64,000 nucleotides of DNA from Paraburkholderia sp. CNPSo 3272 (GCF_024206495.1 NZ_JAMBPQ010000006.1:248001-312000), one strand, 5' to 3'; positions 1 through 8,922 are shown, numbered from the stretch's first letter. The notes: generated from the sequence alone by a model not told the origin. A program made the numbers and translations.

Positions 1-918
1 CTTCGACATGCCGCGATACACGTCGTGATTGAACGAGGCGAAGTCCGGGTGGCCGGTGCGCAGATAGCGCGCCTTCACGTCGGGCGCGAACCATTGCTGG
101 TCGAGTGCGCCGAGCGGATAGCTGTCCCACGTCGCGACGTCGAGATCGGAGGCGACCTTGTAGTGATCGAACTCCATGAATAGCTGCATGAAGTTGTGCG
201 CGATGGGCCGGCCCGGCGAGTGCGCGCGCAGGATATCGACCTGCATGCGGTTGTAGCGCTGCACTTCGTCGGAGGCGAAGCGCTGGTAGTCGAGCCGATG
301 CGACGGATGCGCCTCGGTCACGGTGCCAACTGGCGCCTCGATTTCGTCGAAGCTGCGGTACTCCATGCTCCAGAACACGGTGCCCCAGGCGGTATTCAGC
401 GCGTCGATGCTGCCGTAGCGCGCCTTGAGCCATTCGCGAAAGCGCTGCACCGCCGCCGGCGAGTAGCTGACCACCGTTTGATGGCAGCCGTACTCGTTAT
501 CGGTCTGCCAGTACGCGACAGCGGGATGCTGGCCATAACGCGCGGCGACCGCCTCGCAGATGCGCCGCGAAGCCTCGTAATACGCCGGCGAAGAAAAATC
601 GTAGTGCCGGCGCGAGCCGAACCCGCGCACGCGGCCATCGGCGCCCACGGGCAGGATGTCCGGATGCTGGTCTATCAGCCACTTGGGCGGCGTGGCCGTG
701 GGCGTGCACATCACCACTTGCAGGCCGGCGTCGCCGAGCGTGTCGATCGCGCGATCGAGCCAGACCCAGTCGAACTTGCCCGGCGTCGGCTCGATGCGGC
801 TCCACGCGAACTCGGCGATACGCACCTGCGCGATGCCCAGCGCCTTCATGCGCGCGGCGTCGTCTTTCCACATGGCCTCCGGCCAGTGCTCCGGGTAATA
901 GCAGACTCCAAGACGCAT
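1..918 (-). CDS. GH42 beta-galactosidase, N-terminal part (runs off the window edge)
   Basis: This gene encodes a glycoside hydrolase family 42 beta-galactosidase, which cleaves terminal beta-galactosides. The protein opens with [14 protein letters not shown], the usual start of the GH42 TIM barrel, and carries WQTDNEYG near residue 142, where the Glu is the expected acid/base catalyst. Only about 306 residues are present, so the nucleophile half, trimerisation domain and stop lie beyond position 1. I chose the ATG at 918 because GAGGA lies 7 bases upstream. An in-frame ATG at 945 would overlap the upstream stop as ATGA and is the alternative. There is no signal peptide, so the enzyme is probably cytoplasmic and acts on imported sugar. 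It follows the sugar-transport ATPase gene in the same operon. Confidence 0.9.
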   Translation of the reverse strand, partial: MRLGVCYYPEHWPEAMWKDDAARMKALGIAQVRIAEFAWSRIEPTPGKFDWVWLDRAIDTLGDAGLQVVMCTPTATPPKWLIDQHPDILPVGADGRVRGFGSRRHYDFSSPAYYEASRRICEAVAARYGQHPAVAYWQTDNEYGCHQTVVSYSPAAVQRFREWLKARYGSIDALNTAWGTVFWSMEYRSFDEIEAPVGTVTEAHPSHRLDYQRFASDEVQRYNRMQVDILRAHSPGRPIAHNFMQLFMEFDHYKVASDLDVATWDSYPLGALDQQWFAPDVKARYLRTGHPDFASFNHDVYRGMSK

Positions 919-941
919 CCCTGTGTCCTCGGTTGTTGTTC

Positions 942-2114
942 TCATGCGGGTTGACCGGCGGTGGCGAGCGGCGTAACGGCGAAGCCGTCTTCCGCGAACA
1001 GATGACAGGCGCTCGCGCTCGCATGGAACTGCGCGGTGTCGCCGCTAGTGAGCCGGGCGTCGCCGGGCGCCTTGGCGACGAGAACTGCCCCACCCGGCTG
1101 ATCGAGATGCACATAGCTGTGCTCGCCAAGTTCCTCGACCAGCGTGATGGCGCGCGAAATCGTCAAGGCATCCTCAGCATCGCGCGAGGTGCGCGAGGCC
1201 ACGCCATCCACCACCAGTTCGAGATGCTCGGGACGCACGCCGAACGTGACCGGCGCGCCCACGGCGAGCCGCGCGCCCTGCACCGGCAGCCGCACCGTTT
1301 CGCCGCTTTCGTCGAGCGCGACGCTCACGCCGTGCGCCTCGATGGCGGCCACGCGCGCCGGCAGAAAATTCATGCGCGGCGAGCCGATAAATCCCGCCAC
1401 GAAGCGGCTCGCGGGCCGGTGATAGAGCTCGAGCGGCGCGCCCACCTGGGCGATGCTGCCGTATCGTTCGGTATCCTTACCGCTATGTAAAAGGACGATC
1501 TTGTCGGCAAGCGTCATCGCCTCGATCTGGTCGTGCGTCACGTACACCACGCTCGCCTGCTCGAACTGGCGATGCAGGCGAGCGATCTCGATACGCGTCT
1601 GGCCGCGCAACGTGGCATCGAGATTGGAAAGCGGTTCGTCGAACAGGAACACGCCGGGCTCGCGCACGATCGCACGGCCAATCGCCACGCGCTGCCGCTG
1701 GCCGCCCGAAAGCGCCTTGGGGTGACGCTCGAGCAACGCCTCGAGCTGAAGAATGCGTGCGGCTTCGCGCACCTTGCGATCGATCTCGGCCTTCGGCGTT
1801 TTCGCGAGTTTGAGGCCGAACGCCATGTTCTCGTACACGGTCATGTGCGGGAACAGCGCGTAGCTCTGGAACACCATGGCCACGCCGCGCTGCGCGGCGC
1901 TCACGTCGTTCACGAGCTTGCCGCCGATCGATATATCGCCGTCGCTCACGTCTTCCAGGCCCGCGATCATGCGTAGCAGCGTGGACTTGCCGCAGCCCGA
2001 AGGGCCGAGGAATACACAGAACTCGTTCCTGCCGATTTCCAGATCGACGTTGCGAATCACCGGCGCATTCTCGCCGTATGCCTTCTGAACGCCGCGCAAC
2101 GAAATGCTCGCCAT
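942..2114 (-). CDS. Sugar ABC transporter ATP-binding protein, MalK/UgpC type
   Basis: This is the ATPase of a carbohydrate importer, 390 residues, the normal length for the MalK/UgpC/MsmK group. It has Walker [10 protein letters not shown] at residues 37-45, the signature LSGGQRQ, Walker B FLFDEP and the H-loop THD. A C-terminal TOBE-type regulatory region contains the [10 protein letters not shown] motif near residue 295. The ATG at 2114 has GGAGA upstream at good spacing. The gene is co-directional with, and just upstream of, the beta-galactosidase gene. The permeases and binding protein of the system are not in the window and may lie past position 1. A divergent LacI regulator and a palindrome 37 bases upstream suggest control by substrate. 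The transported sugar, perhaps a galactoside, is inferred from the neighbour. Confidence 0.93.
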   Translation of the reverse strand: MASISLRGVQKAYGENAPVIRNVDLEIGRNEFCVFLGPSGCGKSTLLRMIAGLEDVSDGDISIGGKLVNDVSAAQRGVAMVFQSYALFPHMTVYENMAFGLKLAKTPKAEIDRKVREAARILQLEALLERHPKALSGGQRQRVAIGRAIVREPGVFLFDEPLSNLDATLRGQTRIEIARLHRQFEQASVVYVTHDQIEAMTLADKIVLLHSGKDTERYGSIAQVGAPLELYHRPASRFVAGFIGSPRMNFLPARVAAIEAHGVSVALDESGETVRLPVQGARLAVGAPVTFGVRPEHLELVVDGVASRTSRDAEDALTISRAITLVEELGEHSYVHLDQPGGAVLVAKAPGDARLTSGDTAQFHASASACHLFAEDGFAVTPLATAGQPA

Positions 2115-2150
2115 CGTGCCGTCTCCATGTTCTAATCAGCGCGACACGGA

Positions 2151-2166
2151 GATTAAGCGCTTAATC
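2151..2166. promoter_or_regulatory. Perfect 16-bp palindrome, candidate LacI-family operator
   Basis: GATTAAGCGCTTAATC is its own reverse complement and has the central AAGCGCTT typical of LacI/GalR-family operators, which favour a central CG step. It lies 37 bases upstream of the transporter ATPase start and about 150 bases upstream of the divergent LacI-type regulator gene. Binding by that regulator is an inference. The 9-base TAATCAGCG within its right flank is repeated at 2133-2141. Confidence 0.6.
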
Positions 2167-2314
2167 AGCGGCCCATAAAAAGTGATCGCTTGCGCGATCT
2201 GGCTGCCTTGTCTCCGATATTCGCTTTGATTGTGGGCCCAATGTTGCAATGCCCCTCTCGATCATGCAAATGTTGAATCGCCTTCCCATATTTTGAGATG
2301 GATGTTTGAGTCCC

Positions 2315-3346
2315 ATGCCGACCCTGAACGAAGTCGCGCGCCGCGCCGGCGTCACGCCGGCCACCGTCTCGAACGTACTGCGAGAGCGCGGGCGCGTGGG
2401 CGAAGCCACGCGTCAACGCGTGCTCGAAGCGGTCGAGGCGCTCGGCTATCGCCCGCATTTGTCGGCGCGCGCACTCGCCGAAGGGCGGCCGCCCACCATC
2501 GCGCTGATGGTGTCGAGCATTGCGAACCCGTTCTATCCGGAGTTCGCGCTTGCCGTGGAAAATGCGCTGCGGCGCAGTGGGCGCTTCCTCATCATCTGCA
2601 ATACGGATGGCGACCCGCAAACGGGCCGCGCCTACCTCGAACAGATTGCGGGCACGCTCTCGGCGGGCGTGCTCGTGATGAACGCCAATCTCGACTTTGC
2701 CGACCTGCGCGCCACCGTGCGGCGCGGCGCGCCGGTCGTGCTGTGCATGTGGGAGCGCCCGCTCGACCCGCCGGGCCTGCCGTGCGTGGCCGTGGACTTT
2801 CGGCGCGCGGGCGAGCTTGCCGCGCAGCATTTGCTCTCGCTCGGGCATCGGCGCATTGGCGCGATCGTCGGCAGCAAGGTTTACGGCATTCACGCGGCGC
2901 GCTATGACGGCTTCGTCGCGGCCATGCAGGCCGCCGGACTCGACGGCGCGGGCGCGCCTGTACGCTATGCGCCGGACACGACACAAGGCGGCTACGCGGC
3001 CACGAGCGAGTTGCTGGCGCGGCATCCCGACCTCACCGCGATCTTCGCGACCAACGACCTGCCCGCGCTCGGCGCGATGCAGGCCGCCGCCGATCTCGGG
3101 CTCGACGTGCCGCGCGAGCTTTCCGTGGCCGGCATCACCGATATTCAGCTGGCGCGCGAGTCGCGGCCCGCGCTCACGACCGTTGCGGTCGCAACGACCG
3201 AGGCGGCGGAGCTGGCCGTCGAGTTGCTGACGGAGCTGGTCGAAGCGCCCGATTCGGCCGCCGGCGCGGCCGCGCGCGTATGTGTGGTCCCGGCGCCGCG
3301 GCTGGTCGTGCGGGCTTCGACGGCGGCGCCGCGGGCGCAAGGCTAA
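2315..3346 (+). CDS. LacI-family transcriptional regulator
   Basis: The protein (343 residues) has an N-terminal LacI helix-turn-helix, TLNEVARRAGVTPATVSNVLR, a hinge helix near residues 45-60 with the LSARALAEGRPPTIAL transition, and a periplasmic-binding-protein-like effector domain. That domain contains SSIANPFYPEFA, and ATNDLPALG near residue 250. I chose the ATG at 2315 because it begins the HTH directly. An upstream in-frame TTG at 2306 adds only three residues, and neither start has a strong ribosome binding site. It is divergent from the sugar ATPase/beta-galactosidase operon and is most likely its sugar-responsive repressor. The effector cannot be read from the sequence. Confidence 0.92.
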   Translation: MPTLNEVARRAGVTPATVSNVLRERGRVGEATRQRVLEAVEALGYRPHLSARALAEGRPPTIALMVSSIANPFYPEFALAVENALRRSGRFLIICNTDGDPQTGRAYLEQIAGTLSAGVLVMNANLDFADLRATVRRGAPVVLCMWERPLDPPGLPCVAVDFRRAGELAAQHLLSLGHRRIGAIVGSKVYGIHAARYDGFVAAMQAAGLDGAGAPVRYAPDTTQGGYAATSELLARHPDLTAIFATNDLPALGAMQAAADLGLDVPRELSVAGITDIQLARESRPALTTVAVATTEAAELAVELLTELVEAPDSAAGAAARVCVVPAPRLVVRASTAAPRAQG

Positions 3347-3495
3347 CGAAAGAATCGGCACCTATCCCCCACCCGACGCAAAGAAGCCAGCAGCAAACCT
3401 TCAGGTTCCGTTCGATCCATCCGTTAAACACGATGGCGCTGCACCTGTGCACCGCCGCAAGAATACAAATCGAAGACGGCTGGAGAAAAACGAAC

Positions 3496-5277
3496 GTGAA
3501 GCGAACAACGTTGAATCAGAAAGCCTGGGGCATCGTCGGGCTGCTGTGGATCTCGCTCGTCGTGCTGGTGGTGGCCAACGCCTTCATGACGCGCTCGGGC
3601 ATGGTGACGGACCGCAAGAGCCTGCTCGAGCAGGAGACGCAAACGGCATTGGGCGTGGTCTCGTACTACCAGAAGGAGGCGGACGCCGGCCACATGAGCG
3701 CCGACGACGCGAAGCGCCTCGCCATCGCCACGCTGCGCGGCATGCGCTACGGCGACGACCAGAGCGGCTACTTCGGCATTTACGACAGCAACGTAATGGC
3801 GCTGCTCGTGCCGCCCAAGCCGGAAATGGAAGGCAAGAGCCAGGCAAACACGACGGACCCGCGCGGCACGCGGGTGGCGTATGGCATCGTCAAAAGCTCA
3901 TCCGCGGGCGGCGACGGCTACAGCAGCTACTGGTGGCCGAAGCCCGGCAAGATCGCGCCGGTCGAAAAGATCACCTATTCCGTATTCGTTCAGGGCTGGG
4001 ACTGGCACCTCTTCACCGGCATCTATACCGACGACATCGACGACGCCTTCCGCAGCGCGCTGATCAGCAACCTTTTGCTCGTGACGGTGATCGGCGCAGC
4101 CGTGACGCTCGGCCTCATGTGGCTCATCGGCACGATCCGCCGCAGCCTGGGCGGCGAGCCGGACTACGCCTCGCAGATCTGCCAGCGCATCGCCGAAGGC
4201 GATCTCACAGCCCACGTGAATCTCGCGCCCGGCGACCAGCACAGCCTGCTCCATTCGATGCAGCAAATGCAGCGCCAGCTGGTCGAAACCGTGCAGCGCA
4301 TCCAGACTTCAGCCGAATCGATCACGACGGGCGCCAAGGAAATCGCGGCGGGCAACCTGGACCTTTCCTCGCGTACGGAAGAGCAAGCCGCCTCTCTCGA
4401 GGAAACGGCCGCCAGCATCGAAGAGCTCACGACCACGGTCAAGCACAACACCGACAACGCGCGCCAGGGCAATACGCTCGCGGTGAACGCATCGGAAGTC
4501 GCCGCGCGCGGCGGCGAAGTCGTGCGCCGCGTGGTCGAAACGATGAACGAAATTTCGAGCAGCTCGCAGCGCGTGGAGCAGATCATCGGCGTGATCGACG
4601 GCATCGCCTTCCAGACCAACATCCTCGCGCTCAACGCGGCCGTGGAAGCGGCGCGCGCCGGCGACCAGGGCCGTGGCTTCGCCGTCGTGGCGGGCGAAGT
4701 GCGCAGCCTCGCACAACGCAGCGCGACGGCCGCCAAGGAGATCAAGGACCTGATCGGGCAGTCGGTGGCGCAAGTGTCGGAAGGCACGAAGCTCGTCGAT
4801 GAAGCGGGTAAGACGATCGACGAGGTGGTGATTTCGGCGCGCCGCGTGGCCGACCTGATGGGCGAAATCGCGGCGGCTTCCGAGGAGCAGCACACCGGCA
4901 TCGAGCAGGTGAACCGCGCCGTTGCGCAGATGGACGAAGTGACGCAGCAGAATGCGGCGCTCGTGGAGGAAGCATCGGCGGCGGCGCAGTCGATGGCGGC
5001 GCAGTCGAATGGCTTGCGCGACGTCGTGACGGTGTTCCGGATCGGGACGCAGGCCGAATCGACGGTTGCGCCTGCGGTGGCAGCGCCCGCTCAACGCGCG
5101 CGTGCCATGCGCCCGGCCGCACCGCTCAAGCGCCCTGCCCCCGCGCCCGCGAAAGCCACGGCAACCACGCCGGCGCGCAGGGCCGCGAACGCAGCACCCG
5201 CGGCAACGGCGAAGCCGGCTGCCGCCAGCCCCGTGGCCACCGCCGCTAATCAGGCGGCAGACTGGGAAACGTTCTAG
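3496..5277 (+). CDS. Methyl-accepting chemotaxis protein with C-terminal WETF pentapeptide
   Basis: This 593-residue chemoreceptor has a first transmembrane helix at about 10-30, a periplasmic single-Cache-type domain at about 32-185 (containing the DDQSGYFGIYDSN motif), a second helix at about 187-208, a HAMP region, and a long cytoplasmic coiled coil. The conserved signalling tip IDGIAFQTNILALNAAVEAA is intact. An Ala/Pro-rich linker of roughly 70 residues ends in DWETF, matching the xWxxF tether that binds CheR and CheB in high-abundance receptors. I chose the GTG at 3496, which has GGAG about 10 bases upstream and puts the first helix at the N-terminus. An ATG at 3433 is in frame but would add an unlikely hydrophilic lead. 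No chemotaxis operon is adjacent, so it is an orphan receptor with an unknown ligand. Confidence 0.93.
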   Translation: MKRTTLNQKAWGIVGLLWISLVVLVVANAFMTRSGMVTDRKSLLEQETQTALGVVSYYQKEADAGHMSADDAKRLAIATLRGMRYGDDQSGYFGIYDSNVMALLVPPKPEMEGKSQANTTDPRGTRVAYGIVKSSSAGGDGYSSYWWPKPGKIAPVEKITYSVFVQGWDWHLFTGIYTDDIDDAFRSALISNLLLVTVIGAAVTLGLMWLIGTIRRSLGGEPDYASQICQRIAEGDLTAHVNLAPGDQHSLLHSMQQMQRQLVETVQRIQTSAESITTGAKEIAAGNLDLSSRTEEQAASLEETAASIEELTTTVKHNTDNARQGNTLAVNASEVAARGGEVVRRVVETMNEISSSSQRVEQIIGVIDGIAFQTNILALNAAVEAARAGDQGRGFAVVAGEVRSLAQRSATAAKEIKDLIGQSVAQVSEGTKLVDEAGKTIDEVVISARRVADLMGEIAAASEEQHTGIEQVNRAVAQMDEVTQQNAALVEEASAAAQSMAAQSNGLRDVVTVFRIGTQAESTVAPAVAAPAQRARAMRPAAPLKRPAPAPAKATATTPARRAANAAPAATAKPAAASPVATAANQAADWETF

Positions 5278-5295
5278 GCGCTGGTTGGGATGTGA

Positions 5296-6279
5296 TCACG
5301 CAAGGCGCGCGCCTTCACCGGGCGCACCTTGCTCCGCCCGCCACCGGGCAAACGTGATCAACCCAGGCGCAAGTCCCGGATCGCCGATACGAGTCCAGCT
5401 CGTATAGGTATCGTCGAGTCCCGGCACCGGCTGCGGCGTGGCGAACTCCACGCGCGACATGCCGGGCCGATACGCCTCGTTCGGCCAGTAGACCGGCATG
5501 ACGCGGCGCGCCGCCATTTCCTCGCGCAATGCTTCGGGGCCGCCTTCGTCGGTCACGACATCGCATTGCGCCGCCCAGTCGTGGCTGTCCCACGCGAGAA
5601 ACACGCCGGCGTTGCCTTCGGCGTCGAACGTGAGCACGGCGTTCTGCTCCGGGCGCCAGTAATACTCGACGATGCGCTCGCGCTGCGCGACCTCGTGCAG
5701 CACGTCGGCGATGCGCCGGTTCGCGTAGATCGCGCCCACGCCATGCACGCCGATATGGCCGCGCCGCGCGCAGAACTTGCGCTTGGCGTCGTCGATCGCG
5801 CCGCGCAGCTTGCGGGTCATGGCGGGATCGGACTTCTTCACGTAGAAGTCGATCAGCCCCGCGTTGAATGCCTCCACCGCGTGCGATTCGTCGGCCGTGG
5901 CCGTGAGCAGGATGCGCGTGCACGCCACGTCCTTAGCAGCGGCCAGGAAATCGACACCGGTCATCTCCGGCATTTCATAATCCACGACGAGCGCGGCGAT
6001 GTCGCCAAAGCGCGCCGCGTCGGTCATCACGTCCTCGCCCAGCGCGTTGCCGCCGCGCTTCTCGAACTCTGACCATGCCGCGCCCGCAGCGGGATTGCGC
6101 GCACTCTGGCGCGCCTCGTGCGAAGCGACGAAGGCCAGCGCCTCTCTCGCGCTCGCAAAGTAGCGGTCCGTGCCAGCGCCCGGAAAGAGGCCGCGCAGCG
6201 CGTAGAGGAAGTCGGGGCTGTCGTCGACGAAAACGACGGAGACGGGATGGTAAACCGGCTGTCTGACGATGGAACTCAT
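5296..6279 (-). CDS. Response regulator with extended receiver and C-terminal domain of unknown function (LqsR-like)
   Basis: The N-terminal half is a receiver: acidic pair D19/D20, phosphoacceptor D100 in VVDYEMPEMTG, T126 and K148. The gap between the acidic pair and the phosphoacceptor is about 81 residues against about 44 in CheY, so there is an insertion of some 35 residues (about 55-92). Residues 160-327 form a second domain with no helix-turn-helix, GGDEF or HD motif that I can recognise. The length and the position of the Asp resemble LqsR of Legionella, in which I recall Asp108 as the phosphosite. That resemblance is from memory and not an alignment. A sensor kinase gene lies 0.8 kb away with a thioesterase gene between them. 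Phosphorylation by that kinase is inferred. Confidence 0.8.
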   Translation of the reverse strand: MSSIVRQPVYHPVSVVFVDDSPDFLYALRGLFPGAGTDRYFASAREALAFVASHEARQSARNPAAGAAWSEFEKRGGNALGEDVMTDAARFGDIAALVVDYEMPEMTGVDFLAAAKDVACTRILLTATADESHAVEAFNAGLIDFYVKKSDPAMTRKLRGAIDDAKRKFCARRGHIGVHGVGAIYANRRIADVLHEVAQRERIVEYYWRPEQNAVLTFDAEGNAGVFLAWDSHDWAAQCDVVTDEGGPEALREEMAARRVMPVYWPNEAYRPGMSRVEFATPQPVPGLDDTYTSWTRIGDPGLAPGLITFARWRAEQGAPGEGARLA

Positions 6280-6575
6280 GCTGGATCTCGGTAAGCGCGC
6301 TGCGCCTCATGCGGCGCACCCGTCACCCGGAGCGGCACCGCGAGGAAAACATGTCGATTATGCGGCGTCTCGCCTGGACACAGCAACCCGAACTCGCAGG
6401 TGCGCGCTCAATCGAACGCGCGCAAACGTTATCGCACCCAGCGAGCATGAAGCGGTTTGCGTATGTGGGGAGCACGGTATTGGATGAAGAGGAACGCGAA
6501 GAGAATGGTGCATGCCTCCGTTTCTCCGGAGGCACGCGCGGCTGCCGCCTGCAGTCCCTATCTGGAGTCACTCTG
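6280..6575. promoter_or_regulatory. Divergent intergenic region between response regulator and thioesterase genes
   Basis: This 296-base stretch must hold the promoters of both divergent genes, but I cannot assign a convincing -35/-10 pair to either. Its one clear element is the hairpin at 6513-6534, listed separately. Confidence 0.5.
6513..6534 (+). promoter_or_regulatory. Leader hairpin upstream of the thioesterase start
   Basis: TGCCTCCG (6513-6520) pairs perfectly with CGGAGGCA (6527-6534) across a six-base loop. It lies about 42 bases upstream of the ATG at 6576. The left arm contains CCTCC, which could instead pair with the ribosome binding site GGAG at 6564-6567. It may therefore be a translational control element or a short attenuator. 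No T-run follows, so it is not a classic terminator. Confidence 0.4.
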
Positions 6576-7073
6576 ATGTACGCACGCGAATCCATTCCCG
6601 CCGTCCTGTCCCGTGGCACCGCCGGATTCTCCGACGAAATCATGGAAGCTACGCCGACCAAAACGTTCCATCACGTCATCGACATTTACCTGAAGGACTC
6701 GAACGCATTCATGAACACGTATTTCGCCCGCTATTTCGAATGGCAGGGCATTTGCCGCGAACGCTGGTTTCACGAGTGCATTCACAACAATCTGCTCGCC
6801 TCGGGCGGCGTGTTCGTCACCAAGCGCGCGCACCAGGAATACGTGCAGGAAACCTTTCCGTTCCAGCGCGTGGATTGCTACCTCAACACCTTCCAGGTGC
6901 GTCAGTGCTCCGCGTATCTCGTGTTCCGCTTTTGCGTGGACGGACGGCCCGTTTCGCTCGGCTATCAGCAGATTCTTTTCGCCGGCACCGACAAGCGCAT
7001 TCGCCGCTTTCCGCCCGGCATCATCGAGCGCGTGAAGGAATACGAGCTGGTCCTGCCTTCGGGTTCGAACTAA
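6576..7073 (+). CDS. Hotdog-fold acyl-CoA thioesterase-like protein
   Basis: The 165-residue product has the 4HBT/YbgC-like hotdog pattern. A strand-turn with DSNAFMNTYFARYFEWQGICRE occurs near residues 45-66 (the equivalent of the Asp-containing DxxGHVNNxxY region of thioesterases), followed by alternating strands with FQVRQCSAYLVFRF. It probably hydrolyses or binds an acyl thioester in the cytoplasm. GGAG at 6564-6567 with an 8-base spacer fixes the ATG at 6576. Longer in-frame starts upstream would read through the leader hairpin. The gene is divergent from the response regulator and convergent with the sensor kinase, which suggests a signalling link. The expected catalytic Asp is not at the exact canonical spacing, so enzymatic activity is uncertain. 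Confidence 0.72.
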   Translation: MYARESIPAVLSRGTAGFSDEIMEATPTKTFHHVIDIYLKDSNAFMNTYFARYFEWQGICRERWFHECIHNNLLASGGVFVTKRAHQEYVQETFPFQRVDCYLNTFQVRQCSAYLVFRFCVDGRPVSLGYQQILFAGTDKRIRRFPPGIIERVKEYELVLPSGSN

Positions 7074-7097
7074 GCGTCTTGAACCCGGCTACATGAA

Positions 7098-8585
7098 CTA
7101 GCCCGCGAAATCCTGCCCCGCCGGAAAGCGGCGGGGTTTCGCCGGCGCGTCGTGCAGCGCGCGGTCGGCGCTCGTGCCAGGCTCCGGCAGGCGGATCGTG
7201 AACGTGGTGTGCACGTGCGGCTCCGACTCGCAGCCGATCGTGCCGCCCAGCGCCTCGGCCACGCGGCGGCAAAACGTGAGGCCCATGCCGGCGCCCCGCC
7301 CGTGCGCCTTGGTCGAATAGAACGGGTCGAACACGCGCGGCAGAATATCGGCGGGAATGCCGCAGCCGTTGTCGGTAAAGCGCAGCACGCAAAAGCCCGC
7401 TTCGCTCGTCGCGCTGATCTGAACGCGGCCCACGTAGTCGCTCACCTTGTCGCTTCTTTCGGCCATTTCCGCGTGAATCGCGAAGAGCGCGTTCTTGAGC
7501 AGATTGAAAAGCACGAACACGACGAGCGAATCCGAGCCCGAGAAACTCAGTTGCGCGTCCATGGGGGCCACCTGCACCATGTCGCGCTCGCCGGTGCGGA
7601 ATGGAAAACGCTCGAGCGCGGCATTCACGCAGGAGCGCACCGGGTAGGTCTCGAAGCTGCGGCGGTCGAGCCGGTCGAGCGTGAACGAAGCCAGTGACAT
7701 TTCGACCACGGTGCTCGTGCTGTCCACCTGACGGCGTATCGAGGTGGCAAGCGAGGAAAGGCGCTCGGACTGCCCGGGGTAGAGTCCGTCCACGCACAAC
7801 TGGTGCTGCACGGCCAGCTGGTAGCCGCGCATGAGTTCGGGCAGCACGTTGCCGATTTCCTCGGCATGCATGCCGATGGCCGCGAGCGGCGTGGCGACCT
7901 CGTGCGCCACCGTGGCCGCGATGAGATACGGGCGCATGAGACCGTAGCGCACGATCGTGACCGCGAGAATGCCAAGGCTCACCGCAATGAACACCGCGCC
8001 CACGGGATAGAACGCGAACCCGTAATTGACGGCGTAATCGGTGGCGGCGAGCGCGTACAGGCCGAGGCTCACGAAGCACAGGTCGAGCAGCTTGCGGCGG
8101 TCGTGCGCCTGCGTCTGGCCGCGCGCCGCGTATAGCAGCCAGGCGCTGCGGCACGCGAGCAGCACGGTCTGCGCCACGTGCACGGGATGCAGCATGCCCG
8201 CCTTCGGATACTTGCCGAAGAAGAACGTGCCGTAGCCGTCCACGACGAAATCGCTCAACAGCAGAAGGGCCGCGAGCAGCACGCTGAGCAGATACGAGGC
8301 GATCAGGAGCGGTCGTTCACCGCGCCGGGCGCTCACTTCGGTCACGAAGTGATAGAACGTGGTGGGCAGAAAGAGGATGAAGAAATAGCCGACCTTGACG
8401 AGCACGGCGGACAGTTCGGGGTCGGACGTCTGGAACAGAAAGGCCCAGGTGCCCTGCCAGAAGAACGTGGTCGCGCACATCAGGGCGAACGGCACCGAGA
8501 GGCGCGTGAAGCCCTCAGTCAGGAGCACGTAGACGCCGAATCCGAGAAATAATGCGGACACGAACGCTGGCAGGATCGAATACAT
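7098..8585 (-). CDS. Membrane sensor histidine kinase with multi-span N-terminal sensor (7TM/CqsS-LqsS-like)
   Basis: The first 215 residues hold six or seven hydrophobic segments and resemble the 7TM-type kinase sensor (W-rich FFWQGTWAFLF followed by FLPTTFYHFV). The cytoplasmic kinase has H228 in VAHEVATPL, the N-box FNLLKNALFAI, G1 DNGCGIP, the F-box VFDPFYSTK and G2 GAGMGLTF, so all catalytic elements are present. It is a membrane-embedded sensor without a periplasmic domain. That architecture is also found in the CqsS and LqsS quorum-sensing kinases, which detect small lipophilic ketones. The stop is 24 bases from that of the convergent thioesterase gene, and the likely partner response regulator lies just beyond. 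The ligand is unknown and the Lqs-type assignment is an inference. Confidence 0.88.
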   Translation of the reverse strand: MYSILPAFVSALFLGFGVYVLLTEGFTRLSVPFALMCATTFFWQGTWAFLFQTSDPELSAVLVKVGYFFILFLPTTFYHFVTEVSARRGERPLLIASYLLSVLLAALLLLSDFVVDGYGTFFFGKYPKAGMLHPVHVAQTVLLACRSAWLLYAARGQTQAHDRRKLLDLCFVSLGLYALAATDYAVNYGFAFYPVGAVFIAVSLGILAVTIVRYGLMRPYLIAATVAHEVATPLAAIGMHAEEIGNVLPELMRGYQLAVQHQLCVDGLYPGQSERLSSLATSIRRQVDSTSTVVEMSLASFTLDRLDRRSFETYPVRSCVNAALERFPFRTGERDMVQVAPMDAQLSFSGSDSLVVFVLFNLLKNALFAIHAEMAERSDKVSDYVGRVQISATSEAGFCVLRFTDNGCGIPADILPRVFDPFYSTKAHGRGAGMGLTFCRRVAEALGGTIGCESEPHVHTTFTIRLPEPGTSADRALHDAPAKPRRFPAGQDFAG

Positions 8586-8922
8586 AGTCTGTCGCGTGGG
8601 TTCTTGTTCTTACCGACCTGGTTGGCGCGGCGCGTTCCCGGCAGCGTCCCCGTGCGCCCGATGGGCGATTCGCGGGCCGGATCTCGCCGCCCGATGCACG
8701 GCGCATGAAATGCGCGGCGATCGAATCGATTTTGCCGATTATCGCCGTTAATCCATTGCTGCGGCGATATTTTGCCGCTTTACGAGTCGCTGCTATGCGC
8801 CGCGACTCCGCGATGGCCCAATTCCGGTCGAATTGGCAGAAAACCACGGTATCCGTCGATTGAGGACAACCCTGGCGCCGCCCAGAATAGAGGTCATCAC
8901 CCACCCCTACGGAGCACCCCAG
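8586..8922. other. Gene-free divergent spacer (337 bases)
   Basis: No convincing coding frame is present. The segment contains a weak inverted repeat GCGGC/GCCGC at 8761-8778 with an AT-rich loop, and several CGAT-rich repeats around 8717-8745. Promoters for the kinase and HD-protein genes must lie here, but I cannot place them. Confidence 0.5.

Noticed and set aside
5302..5315. AAGGCGCGCGCCTT palindrome as a terminator between convergent genes
   Set aside because: It lies within the 3' end of the response-regulator coding region, has almost no loop and no T-run.
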